The notes: a model not told the origin generated them from the letters alone. A stretch of 57,983 nucleotides of DNA from Gordoniibacillus chartarius (GCF_042432825.1 NZ_JBHLWN010000023.1:1-57983); one strand, 5' to 3'; numbered from the stretch's first letter, positions 16,867-26,686 are shown. Translations and numbers: made by a program.

Positions 16867-18405
16867 TTAGGATTGGATAATCGACTTGCCTGTCATTTCC
16901 GCAGACGGCTTCAGCTGCAGCAGCTCAAGCAGCGTTGGAGCGATGTCCGCCAGGATACCGTCTTCGCGCAGCGTTACGCCTTGCTTCGTCACGATGAACG
17001 GAACCGGATTGGTCGTATGCGCGGTATTGCGCGAGCCGTCCGGATTCGTCACGATGTCGGCGTTGCCGTGGTCGGCCGTGATGCACACGACGCCACCCTT
17101 GGCCAGAACCGCTTCGACGACGCGCCCGAGGCATTCGTCCGTCGCTTCGATCGCTTTCACCGTTGGCTCGAGCAGCCCCGAGTGGCCGACCATGTCCGGA
17201 TTAGCGAAGTTGAGGATGATCGCGTCTTGACGCTCCGCCTCAATTTCCTTCACCGCCGCTTCGGCAACCTCATAAGCGCTCATTTCCGGCTGCAGATCGT
17301 ACGTCGCCACCTTCGGAGACGGAATGAGAATCCGCGTCTCGCCGGGGAGCTCTACGTCACGGCCGCCGCTGAAGAAGAACGTTACGTGCGGATACTTCTC
17401 CGTCTCGGCAATTCGCAGCTGCTTCAGCCCCGCCTGCGCGACAACTTCTCCAAATGTATTATCTAAGTTCTTAGGCTTGTATGCAACATAACCGCCAACA
17501 GTTTCGCTAAACAGCGTTAAAGCGACGAAATAAAGTCCCTTCGGACACTTATCGCCGCGGTCGAAGCCGCGGAAGTCTTCGTTCGTGAATACCTGGGAGA
17601 GCTGGATCGCCCGGTCCGGACGGAAGTTGTAAAATACGACTGCATCCTCGGACTCAACGAGCCCGACCGGCTTGCCGTCTTCACCTACGATTACCGTCGG
17701 CATGACGAACTCGTCGAATACCGATTTCTCATACGATTCGGTTACGGCCGCTATCGGGTCCGTGTATTGAGGACCTTCTCCGTACACCATAGCACGGTAC
17801 GCCTTCTCCACACGCTCCCACCGCTTGTCGCGGTCCATCGCGTAATAGCGGCCCTGTACGGTGGCGATATGGCCGACGCCTAATTCGTCGATCTTCGCCA
17901 CGAGTCGCTCCAGGTACGACTTCGCGCTGTCCGGAGCGACGTCGCGCCCGTCAAGGAACGCGTGAATGTAAACGTCGTTAAAGCTCTCGCGCTTGCACAG
18001 CTCGAGCAGCGCGAACAAATGATCGATATGGCTATGCACGCCGCCGTCGGACAGCAAGCCGTACAGGTGCAGCTTCTTGCCGTTGTCCTTCGCATGGCGG
18101 ATCGCGCCGAGCAGCGTATCGTTCTCGAAGAAATCGCCGTCGCGGATCGACTTCGAGATCCGGGTCAAATCCTGGTACACGATCCGTCCCGCCCCGATGT
18201 TCAGATGGCCGACTTCGGAGTTGCCCATCTGGCCTTCCGGCAAGCCGACGGCTTCGCCGCAAGCGGTGAGCGTCGTGTGCGGGAACGTGTTCCAATACCG
18301 GTCGTAATTCGGCTTCTTCGCATGAGCGACAGCATTGCCGAACTCCTCGCTGCGCAGGCCGAACCCGTCCAAAATAATGAGCGCTACCGGTTTCGGTCTC
18401 GACAT
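16867..18405 (-). CDS. gpmI: 2,3-bisphosphoglycerate-independent phosphoglycerate mutase
   Basis: A 512-residue manganese-dependent enzyme interconverting 3- and 2-phosphoglycerate. The phosphatase-like domain shows LIILDGFG with the first metal aspartate, the catalytic serine in GNSEVGHLNIGAGR, and the late metal site CITADHGNAD and NTAHTTNPVPF. The ATG at 18405 follows GAGGGGG and overlaps the tpiA stop region, which indicates coupling. A start 23 codons earlier would lie inside tpiA and lacks family similarity. It belongs to the alkaline-phosphatase superfamily and is unrelated to the cofactor-dependent mutase. Confidence 0.97.
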   Translation of the reverse strand: MSRPKPVALIILDGFGLRSEEFGNAVAHAKKPNYDRYWNTFPHTTLTACGEAVGLPEGQMGNSEVGHLNIGAGRIVYQDLTRISKSIRDGDFFENDTLLGAIRHAKDNGKKLHLYGLLSDGGVHSHIDHLFALLELCKRESFNDVYIHAFLDGRDVAPDSAKSYLERLVAKIDELGVGHIATVQGRYYAMDRDKRWERVEKAYRAMVYGEGPQYTDPIAAVTESYEKSVFDEFVMPTVIVGEDGKPVGLVESEDAVVFYNFRPDRAIQLSQVFTNEDFRGFDRGDKCPKGLYFVALTLFSETVGGYVAYKPKNLDNTFGEVVAQAGLKQLRIAETEKYPHVTFFFSGGRDVELPGETRILIPSPKVATYDLQPEMSAYEVAEAAVKEIEAERQDAIILNFANPDMVGHSGLLEPTVKAIEATDECLGRVVEAVLAKGGVVCITADHGNADIVTNPDGSRNTAHTTNPVPFIVTKQGVTLREDGILADIAPTLLELLQLKPSAEMTGKSIIQS

Positions 18406-18406
18406 C

Positions 18407-19162
18407 TTACTTCGCCCCCTCGACGAGCTGGATGTAGGAAGCAGGCTCCAGGCTTGCTCCGCCGACCAAGGCACCGTCGATGTGCGGCATGCTCATGTAC
18501 TCGCGAATGTTGCCCGGCTTCACGGAGCCGCCGTATTGAATGCGAACCTTCTCCGCAGTCGCTTCGTCGTACAGTCCCGCTACTACGCTGCGAATGTAAC
18601 CGATCACCTCGTTCGCATCGTCGGCTGTCGACGATTTGCCCGTACCGATCGCCCAGATCGGCTCGTAAGCGATGACGACTTGTGCAGCTTGCTCGGCGGA
18701 CAGCCCTTGGAACAGAGCTTCCGTCTGCACGCGGCATACTTCTTTCGTCTGATCGGCTTCGCGCTCTTCCAGCTTCTCGCCGACGCAAACGATCGGAGTC
18801 AGACCATGCTTGAACGCGGCATGCGTCTTCTTGTTTACAGTCTCGTCAGTCTCTGCAAAATATGCACGGCGCTCGGAGTGGCCGATGATCACGTACTGCA
18901 CGCCGAGGTCCTTCAGCTGCACGCCGCTGATCTCGCCGGTGAACGCGCCGTTGTCTTCCCAGTGCAGGTTTTGCGCGCCGATCTTCAGCGTAGTGCCCTT
19001 AACGGCTTCAACAAGTGCCGGCAGGTTCGTGAACGGCGCACAGATGACGCTCTCGACGCCGTTTACTTCCGCCTTGCCCTTCACCTCGTTAACGAACGTG
19101 ACGGCTTCGGAAACCGTCTTGAACATTTTCCAGTTGCCTGCGATAATCGGTTGTCTGCTCAT
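18407..19162 (-). CDS. tpiA: Triosephosphate isomerase
   Basis: A 251-residue TIM-barrel enzyme that interconverts dihydroxyacetone phosphate and glyceraldehyde 3-phosphate. The N-terminal GNWKM carries the catalytic lysine, YVIIGHSERR the histidine, and AYEPIWAIGTGK the glutamate and flexible loop. The phosphate-binding end QYGGSVKPGN is present. It is the fourth gene of the cggR operon; its stop lies next to the gpmI start. Confidence 0.98.
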   Translation of the reverse strand: MSRQPIIAGNWKMFKTVSEAVTFVNEVKGKAEVNGVESVICAPFTNLPALVEAVKGTTLKIGAQNLHWEDNGAFTGEISGVQLKDLGVQYVIIGHSERRAYFAETDETVNKKTHAAFKHGLTPIVCVGEKLEEREADQTKEVCRVQTEALFQGLSAEQAAQVVIAYEPIWAIGTGKSSTADDANEVIGYIRSVVAGLYDEATAEKVRIQYGGSVKPGNIREYMSMPHIDGALVGGASLEPASYIQLVEGAK

Positions 19163-19230
19163 CGTTACACCTACCGCTTTTATTTGTTTTGGGTACTTCT
19201 ATCCGATATTGCTTTGTTTATCTCTGTATA

Positions 19231-20412
19231 TTATTTATCTTGCAGAGCAACGACGCCCGGCAGAGCTTTGCCTTCCATGAACTCCAGGGAAGCTCCGCCG
19301 CCTGTGGAGATGTGATCCATCTTGTCGGCGAGGCCGAACTTCTCCGCTGCAGCAGCCGAGTCGCCGCCGCCGATAACCGTATAGCCTTCAGCCTCGGCAC
19401 AAGCTTGAGCTACTGCGCGTGTACCGTGGGAGAAAGGCTCGATCTCGAATACGCCCATCGGTCCGTTCCACACGACCAGCTTCGAGGACTTGATGACATC
19501 CGCATAGATTTCGCGCGTTTTCGGTCCGATGTCGATGCCTTCCCAGTCAGCCGGGATGCCGTCGATGCCGACGATTTGCGTGTTTGCATCGGCACTGAAA
19601 TCGTCAGTAACGACGATGTCGACCGGAAGCAAGAAGTTCACGCCGCTCTCCTTGGCTTTCTCAATGAACGACAGGCTCAGCTCCAGACGGTCTTTGTCGA
19701 GCAGGGATTTGCCGATTTCATAGCCTTGCGCCTTCAGGAACGTGTAGGATAGACCGCCGCCGATAATGATGTTGTCGGCAATCTTGAGCAGGTTCTCGAT
19801 AACGCCGATTTTATCTTTCACCTTGGAGCCGCCGACAATCGCTGTGAACGGACGCTCAGGGTTACGCAGCGCCTTGCCGAGTACGTCAAGCTCTTTCTCC
19901 ATAAGCAGCCCGCCGACAGCCGGCAGGAAGTGAGCGATGCCCTCCGTCGAAGCATGTGCGCGGTGAGCGGCGCCGAAAGCGTCGTTGACGAACACGTCAG
20001 CCAGCGCAGCGAACTGCTTCGCGAGCTCCGGATCGTTCTTCTCTTCGCCCGGGTAGAAGCGTACGTTCTCAAGCAGCAGTACGTCACCGTTATTCAGAAC
20101 GTCAGCCTTCGCCTTGACAGCGTCGCCAACGGCTTCGTCAGCTTTTGCAACCGGCTTGCCGAGCAGCTCGGACAGACGAGCGGCAACCGGAGTCAGACGG
20201 AGGCTGTCGACGAACTCACCGTTCGGACGGCCGAGGTGGCTTGCCAGGATAACCTTCGCGCCCTTCTCGATCAGGTAGTTGATGGTTGGCAGCGTTTCAC
20301 GAATACGCGTGTCGTCGGTGATTGCACCGTTCTCGAGCGGTACGTTGAAGTCTACGCGGACGAACACTTTTTTGCCGGCTACATCGATATCTCTAACGGA
20401 TTTTTTATTCAA
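19231..20412 (-). CDS. pgk: Phosphoglycerate kinase
   Basis: A 393-residue two-domain enzyme transferring phosphate from 1,3-bisphosphoglycerate to ADP. Visible motifs are VFVRVDFNVPLENG, the substrate-binding LASHLGRPNGE, the hinge-side NDAFGAAHRAHAST and the nucleotide-binding GGGDSAAAAEKFGL. I prefer TTG at 20412: it has AAGGAG eight bases upstream and gives the N-terminus MNKKSVRDIDV, as in Bacillus. A GTG nine bases earlier overlaps that ribosome binding site. It follows gapA after an unusually long 344-base gap containing hairpins. Confidence 0.97.
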   Translation of the reverse strand: MNKKSVRDIDVAGKKVFVRVDFNVPLENGAITDDTRIRETLPTINYLIEKGAKVILASHLGRPNGEFVDSLRLTPVAARLSELLGKPVAKADEAVGDAVKAKADVLNNGDVLLLENVRFYPGEEKNDPELAKQFAALADVFVNDAFGAAHRAHASTEGIAHFLPAVGGLLMEKELDVLGKALRNPERPFTAIVGGSKVKDKIGVIENLLKIADNIIIGGGLSYTFLKAQGYEIGKSLLDKDRLELSLSFIEKAKESGVNFLLPVDIVVTDDFSADANTQIVGIDGIPADWEGIDIGPKTREIYADVIKSSKLVVWNGPMGVFEIEPFSHGTRAVAQACAEAEGYTVIGGGDSAAAAEKFGLADKMDHISTGGGASLEFMEGKALPGVVALQDK

Positions 20413-20501
20413 TTCTCTCACTCCTTGGCGGAAATATCTCGCTGGGCTGCGCGGCGGATTGCCATAGGGACTGCGGCCTCTCTTGAAATCGCGTCCTCTG
20501 A

Positions 20502-20517
20502 TTCCGCCTTAGCGGAA
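20502..20517 (-). other. Short hairpin between gapA and pgk
   Basis: TTCCGC and GCGGAA form a 6-bp stem with a four-base loop in the gapA-pgk gap, about 90 bases before the pgk start. Role unknown; it may be part of the mRNA leader of pgk. Confidence 0.4.
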
Positions 20518-20626
20518 GAACGCAAAAGCGGCAGGTAAACTCTACGTCCCTACAGCATCCTCTGCTGCGCCTTGCAAGAATCGAAACGTAGTGCTCAGCT
20601 TGAATAAAGCTGGGTGGGCACATGGG

Positions 20627-20652
20627 AAAGAGGAGAATTTCTTCTCCTCTTT
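20627..20652 (-). other. Strong GAAA-loop hairpin between gapA and pgk
   Basis: On the minus strand AAAGAGGAGAA and TTCTCCTCTTT form a perfect 11-bp stem closed by a GAAA tetraloop, about 105 bases past the gapA stop. No T-run follows, so it is more likely an mRNA 3'-end stabiliser or processing element than a terminator. The right-hand arm is also anti-ribosome-binding-site-like, being pyrimidine-rich. Confidence 0.65.
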
Positions 20653-20756
20653 CTGTTGTACTAGCTGCCATATTAAGCTGTCGTGAAAGGTGACACGGAG
20701 GATGAATATAAAGTAACCCTCATATTCGATCCGCAGTGGTACCGGTCACCGACTGC

Positions 20757-21761
<1,005 letters not shown>

Positions 21762-21847
21762 TGCGAAATTCCTCCCAGACCTATCATTTTAGGTTTATTT
21801 CAAGACGGCCGAACGTATTGGAGCGGCTCGTCATGATGGCATCATCG

Positions 21848-22888
21848 TTAAACTTCTTGCTTCATCTGTTCCGCAATCTCCAGAGCGGCCGCTTCGTCGG
21901 TCACGAGAATGTCCTCGTGCCTGAACCTGAGCACCGCCGCGATCGCTTCGCCCTTGCTCTTGCCGCCGGCTACGCCGATCACCGTCTCCATCTGCTGAAT
22001 ATCTTCGATACGCAGCCCGATGGTCGGCATCTTGTGAACGACCTGACCCTGCCGGTCAAAATAATAACCGAACGCCTCTGCCAAAGCGCCGTCGTTCATA
22101 AGAGAATCGATCGTCGCCTGGTCGACCTTACGGCGTCTAGCCATGACCATAGCATTGCCGATCCCATGAACCACGATGCGAGCCGACCGGATCACTTGAA
22201 TGATCTCGACGATGCCCGTTTCCAGCATTAGCGACTGGTACGCTTCCTCGCTGAGATGATCGGGAACGTGGAGCAGCCGGTATTGGCCGCCGATCTTCTT
22301 GGCCATCGTTGAAGCCACGGTGTTTGCCTGCAGCTCGACGCTTTCGCCGAGTCCGCCGCGAGCCGGCACGAAGGTGATCCCCTTCAGCGGCACCGCCGAG
22401 GTAAGATGGTTGGCCACGTGAGCCATTGTGGAGCCGCCTGCGACGGCGATCACGACGTCGGGATCTTTGCCTGCGATCTTCCGCAAGACGCCCGCGCCTG
22501 CGCGCCCCAGTTCCATTTTGGCATGAGGCGATTGATCGGAGTCTCCAGGCACTACAATGACTTGTTTAAGCCCATAGTGGCTGCGAATGCGTTCCTCCAG
22601 CTCGGTCAATCCGAACGTCTCCTGCAGCAGCGGCTGAAAGCTCTCGACGAGCTTGCGGCCCGCTTCGGTAATCCGCATCCCCAGCGCATCGACTTCAAGG
22701 AGCCCTTGCGCTTTCAGGAAGTCGGCCTCGCCCCGCAGTACCCGCTCCGTCATCCCGAGCGTACCGGCCAATGTCCTTCTGCCGACCAAGCCGGACAGCA
22801 TGACATGATGCAAGATCGTGTACCGCTTGTTCATGATGTCGAGCAGGTCGGGGACGAGCTGCTTTTGAATATCCAGCATCTCACGCAT
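21848..22888 (-). CDS. cggR: Central glycolytic genes regulator (SorC family)
   Basis: A 346-residue repressor of the glycolytic operon. The N-terminus has a helix-turn-helix (GRRTLAGTLGMTERVLRGEADF), as in Bacillus CggR. The rest is a SorC/DeoR-type sugar-phosphate-binding domain, with VVIAVAGGSTMAHVANHL and GIGNAMVMARRR. In Bacillus the effector is fructose 1,6-bisphosphate, which weakens operator binding. I place the start at ATG 22888, giving MREMLDIQKQLVPDLLD; a frame extending to 22993 would run across the promoter and operator and cannot be coding. It is the first gene of the six-gene operon. Confidence 0.95.
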   Translation of the reverse strand: MREMLDIQKQLVPDLLDIMNKRYTILHHVMLSGLVGRRTLAGTLGMTERVLRGEADFLKAQGLLEVDALGMRITEAGRKLVESFQPLLQETFGLTELEERIRSHYGLKQVIVVPGDSDQSPHAKMELGRAGAGVLRKIAGKDPDVVIAVAGGSTMAHVANHLTSAVPLKGITFVPARGGLGESVELQANTVASTMAKKIGGQYRLLHVPDHLSEEAYQSLMLETGIVEIIQVIRSARIVVHGIGNAMVMARRRKVDQATIDSLMNDGALAEAFGYYFDRQGQVVHKMPTIGLRIEDIQQMETVIGVAGGKSKGEAIAAVLRFRHEDILVTDEAAALEIAEQMKQEV

Positions 22889-22931
22889 GTAGTCCCGTCC
22901 GCCTCGCTTCCTCTTCACCTTGCATTTATGG

Positions 22932-22967
22932 GCCGCATTGTGTCCCGCGTATACATTTTGAGTCCCG
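22932..22967 (-). promoter_or_regulatory. CggR operator
   Basis: On the minus strand the sequence is CGGGAC-N6-TGTA-N4-CGGGAC-N6-CGGC. The published Bacillus operator is CGGGAC-N6-TGTC-N4-CGGGAC-N6-TGTC, so both CGGGAC boxes and all spacings are kept and only the TGTC half-sites are degenerate. It lies about 15 to 50 bases downstream of the -10 box, as in Bacillus. Confidence 0.88.
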
Positions 22968-22981
22968 GTACTTTCATGTTT

Positions 22982-23010
22982 ATTATACTCCAATCAAGCC
23001 CGCATGGCAA
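22982..23010 (-). promoter_or_regulatory. Sigma-A promoter of the cggR-glycolytic operon
   Basis: On the minus strand TTGCCA (23010-23005) and a perfect TATAAT (22987-22982) are separated by 17 bases. The predicted start site, near 22975, lies just upstream of the CggR operator. Confidence 0.85.
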
Positions 23011-23109
23011 ACCCAACCTCGGAAAAAAGTTACTGTAATTCTCGACTTGCTTTTTTCGTTCAAGCCCGCTATAATTACTTTTGCTGTCAACGAAATTGAT
23101 ACGCAGCAC

Positions 23110-23184
23110 GCGCCCGTGGTCCAATGGATATGACGTAGGCCTCCGGAGCCTGAGATAGGGGTTCGATTCCCTTCGGGCGCGCCA
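23110..23184 (+). tRNA. tRNA-Arg (anticodon CCG)
   Basis: A 75-base cloverleaf. The acceptor stem is GCGCCCG with CGGGCGC, the anticodon loop CTCCGGA gives anticodon CCG, the T-arm is GGGTTCGATTCCC-like, and CCA is encoded. It is a lone plus-strand tRNA between the divergent cggR and clpP units. Confidence 0.95.
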
Positions 23185-23232
23185 TTATATCACCTAACCA
23201 GTCTGGTACAGCCAGATTTTTTTATACCTACG

Positions 23233-23249
23233 TTTGACCTTTCTTGACC
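23233..23249 (+). promoter_or_regulatory. CtsR box of clpP
   Basis: TTTGACC-TTT-CTTGACC is the CtsR heptad repeat (complement GGTCAAG-AAA-GGTCAAA), with one mismatch to RGTCAAA-NAN-RGTCAAA. It overlaps the -35 region of the clpP promoter, the usual site for repression of clp genes until heat or protein stress. Confidence 0.85.
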
Positions 23250-23272
23250 TTTGTTAAATATTCCGTTATCAT
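23244..23272 (+). promoter_or_regulatory. Sigma-A promoter of clpP
   Basis: TTGACC (23244-23249) and TATCAT (23267-23272) are spaced by 17 bases, and the -35 box lies within the CtsR box. Confidence 0.78.
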
Positions 23273-23327
23273 AGGTATAGAAGGCCTAAAGTTATCCAAC
23301 CCTAGTGACATTAAGGAGGTCATCGCG

Positions 23328-23909
23328 ATGAGTTTCATTCCTATGGTTGTCGAGCAAGACGGTCGCGGCGAGCGCGGGTACGACATTTACTCCCGGCTGC
23401 TGAAGGACCGCATTATTTTCCTGGGAACGCCTGTTAACGACGTGGTGGCCAACTCCATCATCGCTCAGATGCTGTTCCTTGCGGCGCAGGACCCGGATAA
23501 GGACATCAGCTTGTACATCAATTCCCCGGGCGGATCGATTACGGCGGGGATGGCGATTTTCGATACGATGCAATTCATCAAGCCGGACGTCTCGACGATC
23601 TGCGTCGGCATGGCCGCTTCGATGGGCGCGTTCCTGCTTGCCGCAGGCGCGAAAGGCAAACGCTATGCGCTGCCGAACAGCGAAGTTATGATTCACCAGC
23701 CGCTCGGCGGTGCGGAAGGGCAAGCGAGCGACATCGAGATCCGCGCGAAACGGATTCTGAAGATGCGCGACAACCTTAACCGCATCCTTTCGGAGCGTAC
23801 CGGCCAGCCGTTCGAGAAAATCGAGAAGGACACCGACCGCGATAATTTTATGAGCGCTGCCGAAGCTGCAGAGTACGGCCTTATCGACAAGGTTATCGAC
23901 AAGATCTAA
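23328..23909 (+). CDS. clpP: ATP-dependent Clp protease proteolytic subunit ClpP
   Basis: A 193-residue serine peptidase that forms the barrel-shaped Clp protease with ClpC, ClpX or ClpE ATPases. It degrades damaged and tagged proteins, including those tagged by the tmRNA encoded in this window. The oxyanion segment INSPGGSITAG, the catalytic serine in GMAASMGAFLLAAG and the histidine in MIHQPLGG are all present. ATG 23328 follows AAGGAGGT by seven bases; the open frame upstream (to 23244) overlaps the promoter and is not coding. Confidence 0.98.
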   Translation: MSFIPMVVEQDGRGERGYDIYSRLLKDRIIFLGTPVNDVVANSIIAQMLFLAAQDPDKDISLYINSPGGSITAGMAIFDTMQFIKPDVSTICVGMAASMGAFLLAAGAKGKRYALPNSEVMIHQPLGGAEGQASDIEIRAKRILKMRDNLNRILSERTGQPFEKIEKDTDRDNFMSAAEAAEYGLIDKVIDKI

Positions 23910-23916
23910 ACACAAC

Positions 23917-23942
23917 AAAGCCGCCCAATGGGCGGCTTGTTT
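23917..23942 (+). terminator. Terminator after clpP
   Basis: AAGCCGCCC and GGGCGGCTT form a 9-bp GC-rich stem with a three-base loop, followed by TGTTTCATT. It begins eight bases after the clpP stop and may also serve the convergent ferritin gene. Confidence 0.8.
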
Positions 23943-23982
23943 CATTATATGGCGTCCTGCCGGCGGCCCGGCGGCTACAAGC

Positions 23983-24489
23983 TTATTCGGCCGGCGGCGT
24001 GAATGTGCGGGTTGCCAGCTCCGCATCCAGCATGTAGAACGCATTGCTGTCCTTATCGATCCGCTTGAGCTTCTGAACGATCGTATCGAAGGTCGCCTCT
24101 TCCTCCACCTGCTCGTCGATAAACCATTTCAGGAAATTGATCGTAGCGTGCTCTCGCTCGTTCCAGGCAAGATCCGACAGCTCATAAATGCGCTTGGTTA
24201 CTAGCTGTTCATGCTCATAGGCCGTTTCAAATGCATTAAGGATCGAGCTGTACTGGTTCTCCGGATGCTCCATCCCCGTCACATGAGCTCTCTTGCCCAG
24301 CGTGTTGATATAACGGAAAATTTTCATTGCGTGGAACTTCTCTTCCTCCGCCTGAACGATGAAGAAATTCGCAAACCCGTCCCAGCTTTCCGAAGCGCAG
24401 TACGCCGCGATAGCCAAATACACCTGAGAAGAATAAAATTCATAATTCATCTGATCGTTCAGCTTGTCCAACAGCTTATCGCTCAACAT
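23983..24489 (-). CDS. Ferritin (non-haem iron storage)
   Basis: A 168-residue ferritin of the bacterial FtnA type that oxidises ferrous iron and stores it in a 24-subunit shell. The four-helix-bundle start LLDKLNDQMNYEFYSSQVYL carries the first glutamate ligand. AEEEKFHAMKIFRYI supplies the ExxH ferroxidase pair, and FLKWFIDEQVEEE the later ligands. ATG 24489 follows AAAGGAGG. It converges on clpP and appears monocistronic. No clear Fur box was seen in the short upstream region. Confidence 0.93.
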   Translation of the reverse strand: MLSDKLLDKLNDQMNYEFYSSQVYLAIAAYCASESWDGFANFFIVQAEEEKFHAMKIFRYINTLGKRAHVTGMEHPENQYSSILNAFETAYEHEQLVTKRIYELSDLAWNEREHATINFLKWFIDEQVEEEATFDTIVQKLKRIDKDSNAFYMLDAELATRTFTPPAE

Positions 24490-24678
24490 AAGTCTTCCAG
24501 CCTCCTTTATTCACTTGAAGTAGTATGTCCTATCCGTATTACTTTCAGAAGGTCGACTCGTGCTGTCTTTCGATGAAGAATACCATAGAGCATACGGCAG
24601 GGCAAGTCCCGCTGTAGATTTGTTCCATAATCGTTTGCCCTATTCCGGGCTCAGCCACGCCGCAGAAGGCTGTCCATA

Positions 24679-24717
24679 AAGAAAGAAGGGTGGTCCCCGG
24701 GACCACCCTTCTTTCTT
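24679..24717 (-). terminator. Long perfect hairpin terminator
   Basis: A perfect 19-bp stem (AAGAAAGAAGGGTGGTCCC and its complement) surrounds a single central C. It lies about 36 bases after the stop of the copper-amine-oxidase-N-domain gene. The A/T-rich outer arms let it work in either direction. Confidence 0.85.
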
Positions 24718-24753
24718 CTATCGGCTGCCGCAAGCAGCAGTCCGCAAATCAAA

Positions 24754-26514
24754 TCACTTCGTTGTATCAAGCGGGTAGAAGATCAATTCCGCCGGGAAGA
24801 ACGTTCCCGCCGGCGGAGTAAACTCGATGTGCAAATCCTTCTCCGTACCGTCCGTGCGTCCAATCAGCTGCACTTCCTCAAACGGCGGCAATATGCCGGA
24901 TTCCGGCACCAGAGCGAAGTCGCCGTTGATCTTGAAGGCACCCGCGAAGCTTCCCCCGAGGCCCATCAGCAATATCGCCATCGGCTTCGGATTCGAGATG
25001 TGGATGTCGTATTTCACGCCATAGTTGCCGTAATTGTTGACGGCCTCTTTGCGGAACACATCATAACCGTTAACATAAACGTCCGATTTGCCGTCTCCCA
25101 GCGTAAGAATGGACGGCTGATTCAACCCGCTCAGATCGACGTCCCAACGAATGTCCGCCGTATCGAACGTACCGCGCACGTTTCCATTGTAACCAAGTCG
25201 CGGCAAGGTGCTTTCTACGGTTTCCGGTTTAATTTTGGTATGCGACGCAGCGAAGGTGATCTTCACCGGACCGTCGGTCTCCAGGTCGTAGAACAGATTT
25301 ACTCCCTGCTCCGGATACATGGTCGGCATTTGCGAATAGACGACGCTCGAATTCGGCGGAACGACCAGTGTCCGTTCTTCCGGAGTCCCCATCAGGAAAT
25401 CGACCGACGCCTCTCGTCCGATCAGCATCGCATAGATCGAAGGGAATACTTCCCCTCGCTTCGTCGTCTTGATGGTCACTTCCTTGTCGCTGTCGTTCGT
25501 CGCCAAGATGGCAAACTCCAGCGGCTTCTTCGTCATGTTCATATGGTCGGCGTATAACCGCGCCTTGCCGTTCACGACATCCTGATACAAGATACCTTCC
25601 GTCTCTACATTTTCCGGACTGTCGCTGACCAGAAGTTTGCGGCCCTTGAGCTGCGTGACCTGCTTTGCAACTTCAGGGAATCCGTGATAATTGCCGAACA
25701 GCTTGCTGCCCTTCGTCTTGAACGACGTACCGATCGGCTTCTTGTAGAGCGGATATTCATCCTTCGACAAGAATACTTCGTCCGTCACCTTCACATAGTT
25801 CGTATAGACGGCGCTCTTATTCCCCTTGTAGTCGTACACCTGCAGCGTTACGGAGTAGGTCCCCGGCTCGAAGAACGCTTCTTCCCGATTCCGCCAATAG
25901 CGCTGGGCTATCCCTTCGGCGTCCGGGTCGTAGCTCAGATCGACATACTTGACCGGTTCCCCGATGCGGTACTCCGGCTTGCCCGTAACGAATTTCGCAA
26001 CCGGCTTGTTGCTGTAGGCGTCAACGTACCCGCTGACGGGAGGCTTCACATAAGTAATTCTCACACGGCCGACATCGCCGTTATACGTGTAATTCGCCCC
26101 CATATAATCGGCAACCCAGGTCAGCTTGACCAGAAGATTGCCGTCCACAATCGCCGCATAATCGTCGAACGGTCCTTCCTTGCCGTTAATGAACACCTTC
26201 TTCTGAACCAGATCAAGGACAATCCGATTGTCCTCCGGCTCCATACTGATCGTGTTTGTAACGGCGTCCCATTCAACCTTGAAGCCCAGCGCCTCACCCA
26301 AGAAGCGGGCCGGTACATAGGTGCTTCCATTAATGATCGTCGCCGGAGCCCCTAGCTTGACCTGTGTTGTGTTTACATACGCCGTATCCGAGTTCAAATA
26401 CAGTACGATCGTCGCCGTCGTCGTCGATACCGCTTGCGCAGAGCCGACAACGAACAGCTGCAGCAGCATCGCTGCCGAGAGCAGCGCCGCCGCCTTCTTC
26501 TTCCACTTCATCAT
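24754..26514 (-). CDS. Secreted copper-amine-oxidase N-domain protein
   Basis: A 586-residue exported protein of unknown function. Residues 1-28 are a clear signal peptide (KKKAAALLSAAMLLQLF, then AQA before the likely cut). Residues about 35-155 are two copies of the copper amine oxidase N-domain, here a cell-surface stalk module: INGSTYVPARFLGEALGF with VEWDAVTNTI, then VDGNLLVKLTWVADYMG. About 165-250 looks like a PKD/beta-sandwich segment (EPGTYSVTLQVYDYKGN). The remaining 330 residues are beta-rich and not recognised. No enzymatic copper site is implied by the domain name. ATG 26514 follows GGGAG. It is monocistronic with its own terminator; similar proteins are abundant in Paenibacillus. 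Confidence 0.8.
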   Translation of the reverse strand: MMKWKKKAAALLSAAMLLQLFVVGSAQAVSTTTATIVLYLNSDTAYVNTTQVKLGAPATIINGSTYVPARFLGEALGFKVEWDAVTNTISMEPEDNRIVLDLVQKKVFINGKEGPFDDYAAIVDGNLLVKLTWVADYMGANYTYNGDVGRVRITYVKPPVSGYVDAYSNKPVAKFVTGKPEYRIGEPVKYVDLSYDPDAEGIAQRYWRNREEAFFEPGTYSVTLQVYDYKGNKSAVYTNYVKVTDEVFLSKDEYPLYKKPIGTSFKTKGSKLFGNYHGFPEVAKQVTQLKGRKLLVSDSPENVETEGILYQDVVNGKARLYADHMNMTKKPLEFAILATNDSDKEVTIKTTKRGEVFPSIYAMLIGREASVDFLMGTPEERTLVVPPNSSVVYSQMPTMYPEQGVNLFYDLETDGPVKITFAASHTKIKPETVESTLPRLGYNGNVRGTFDTADIRWDVDLSGLNQPSILTLGDGKSDVYVNGYDVFRKEAVNNYGNYGVKYDIHISNPKPMAILLMGLGGSFAGAFKINGDFALVPESGILPPFEEVQLIGRTDGTEKDLHIEFTPPAGTFFPAELIFYPLDTTK

Positions 26515-26563
26515 GCCTTGTCTCCCTCTCCCATTCGTATAGCCTCGTTACCAAACCAGGAAC

Positions 26564-26617
26564 AAAAAAACCTCTTCCTAAACTACGTCAATTAGACGTA
26601 ATTCCACGGAAAAGGTT
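26564..26617 (-). terminator. Terminator of the rapZ-yvcK-whiA-crh operon
   Basis: On the minus strand an outer stem AACCTTTTCC/GGAAGAGGTT and an inner stem TACGTC/GACGTA form a long hairpin followed by TTTTTTTG. It lies about 70 bases after the HPr/Crh stop. Confidence 0.82.
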
Positions 26618-26686
26618 GCGCACATCTGACATAATTCCCAATTCGCGAAAATTCCGACACTCGCTTCGCTGCCGCGCAAGCGGCCG

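Noticed and set aside
22889..22993. Longer CggR with 35 extra N-terminal residues
   Set aside because: The extra frame covers the CggR operator and reaches the -10 box of the promoter, and the added residues do not resemble CggR.
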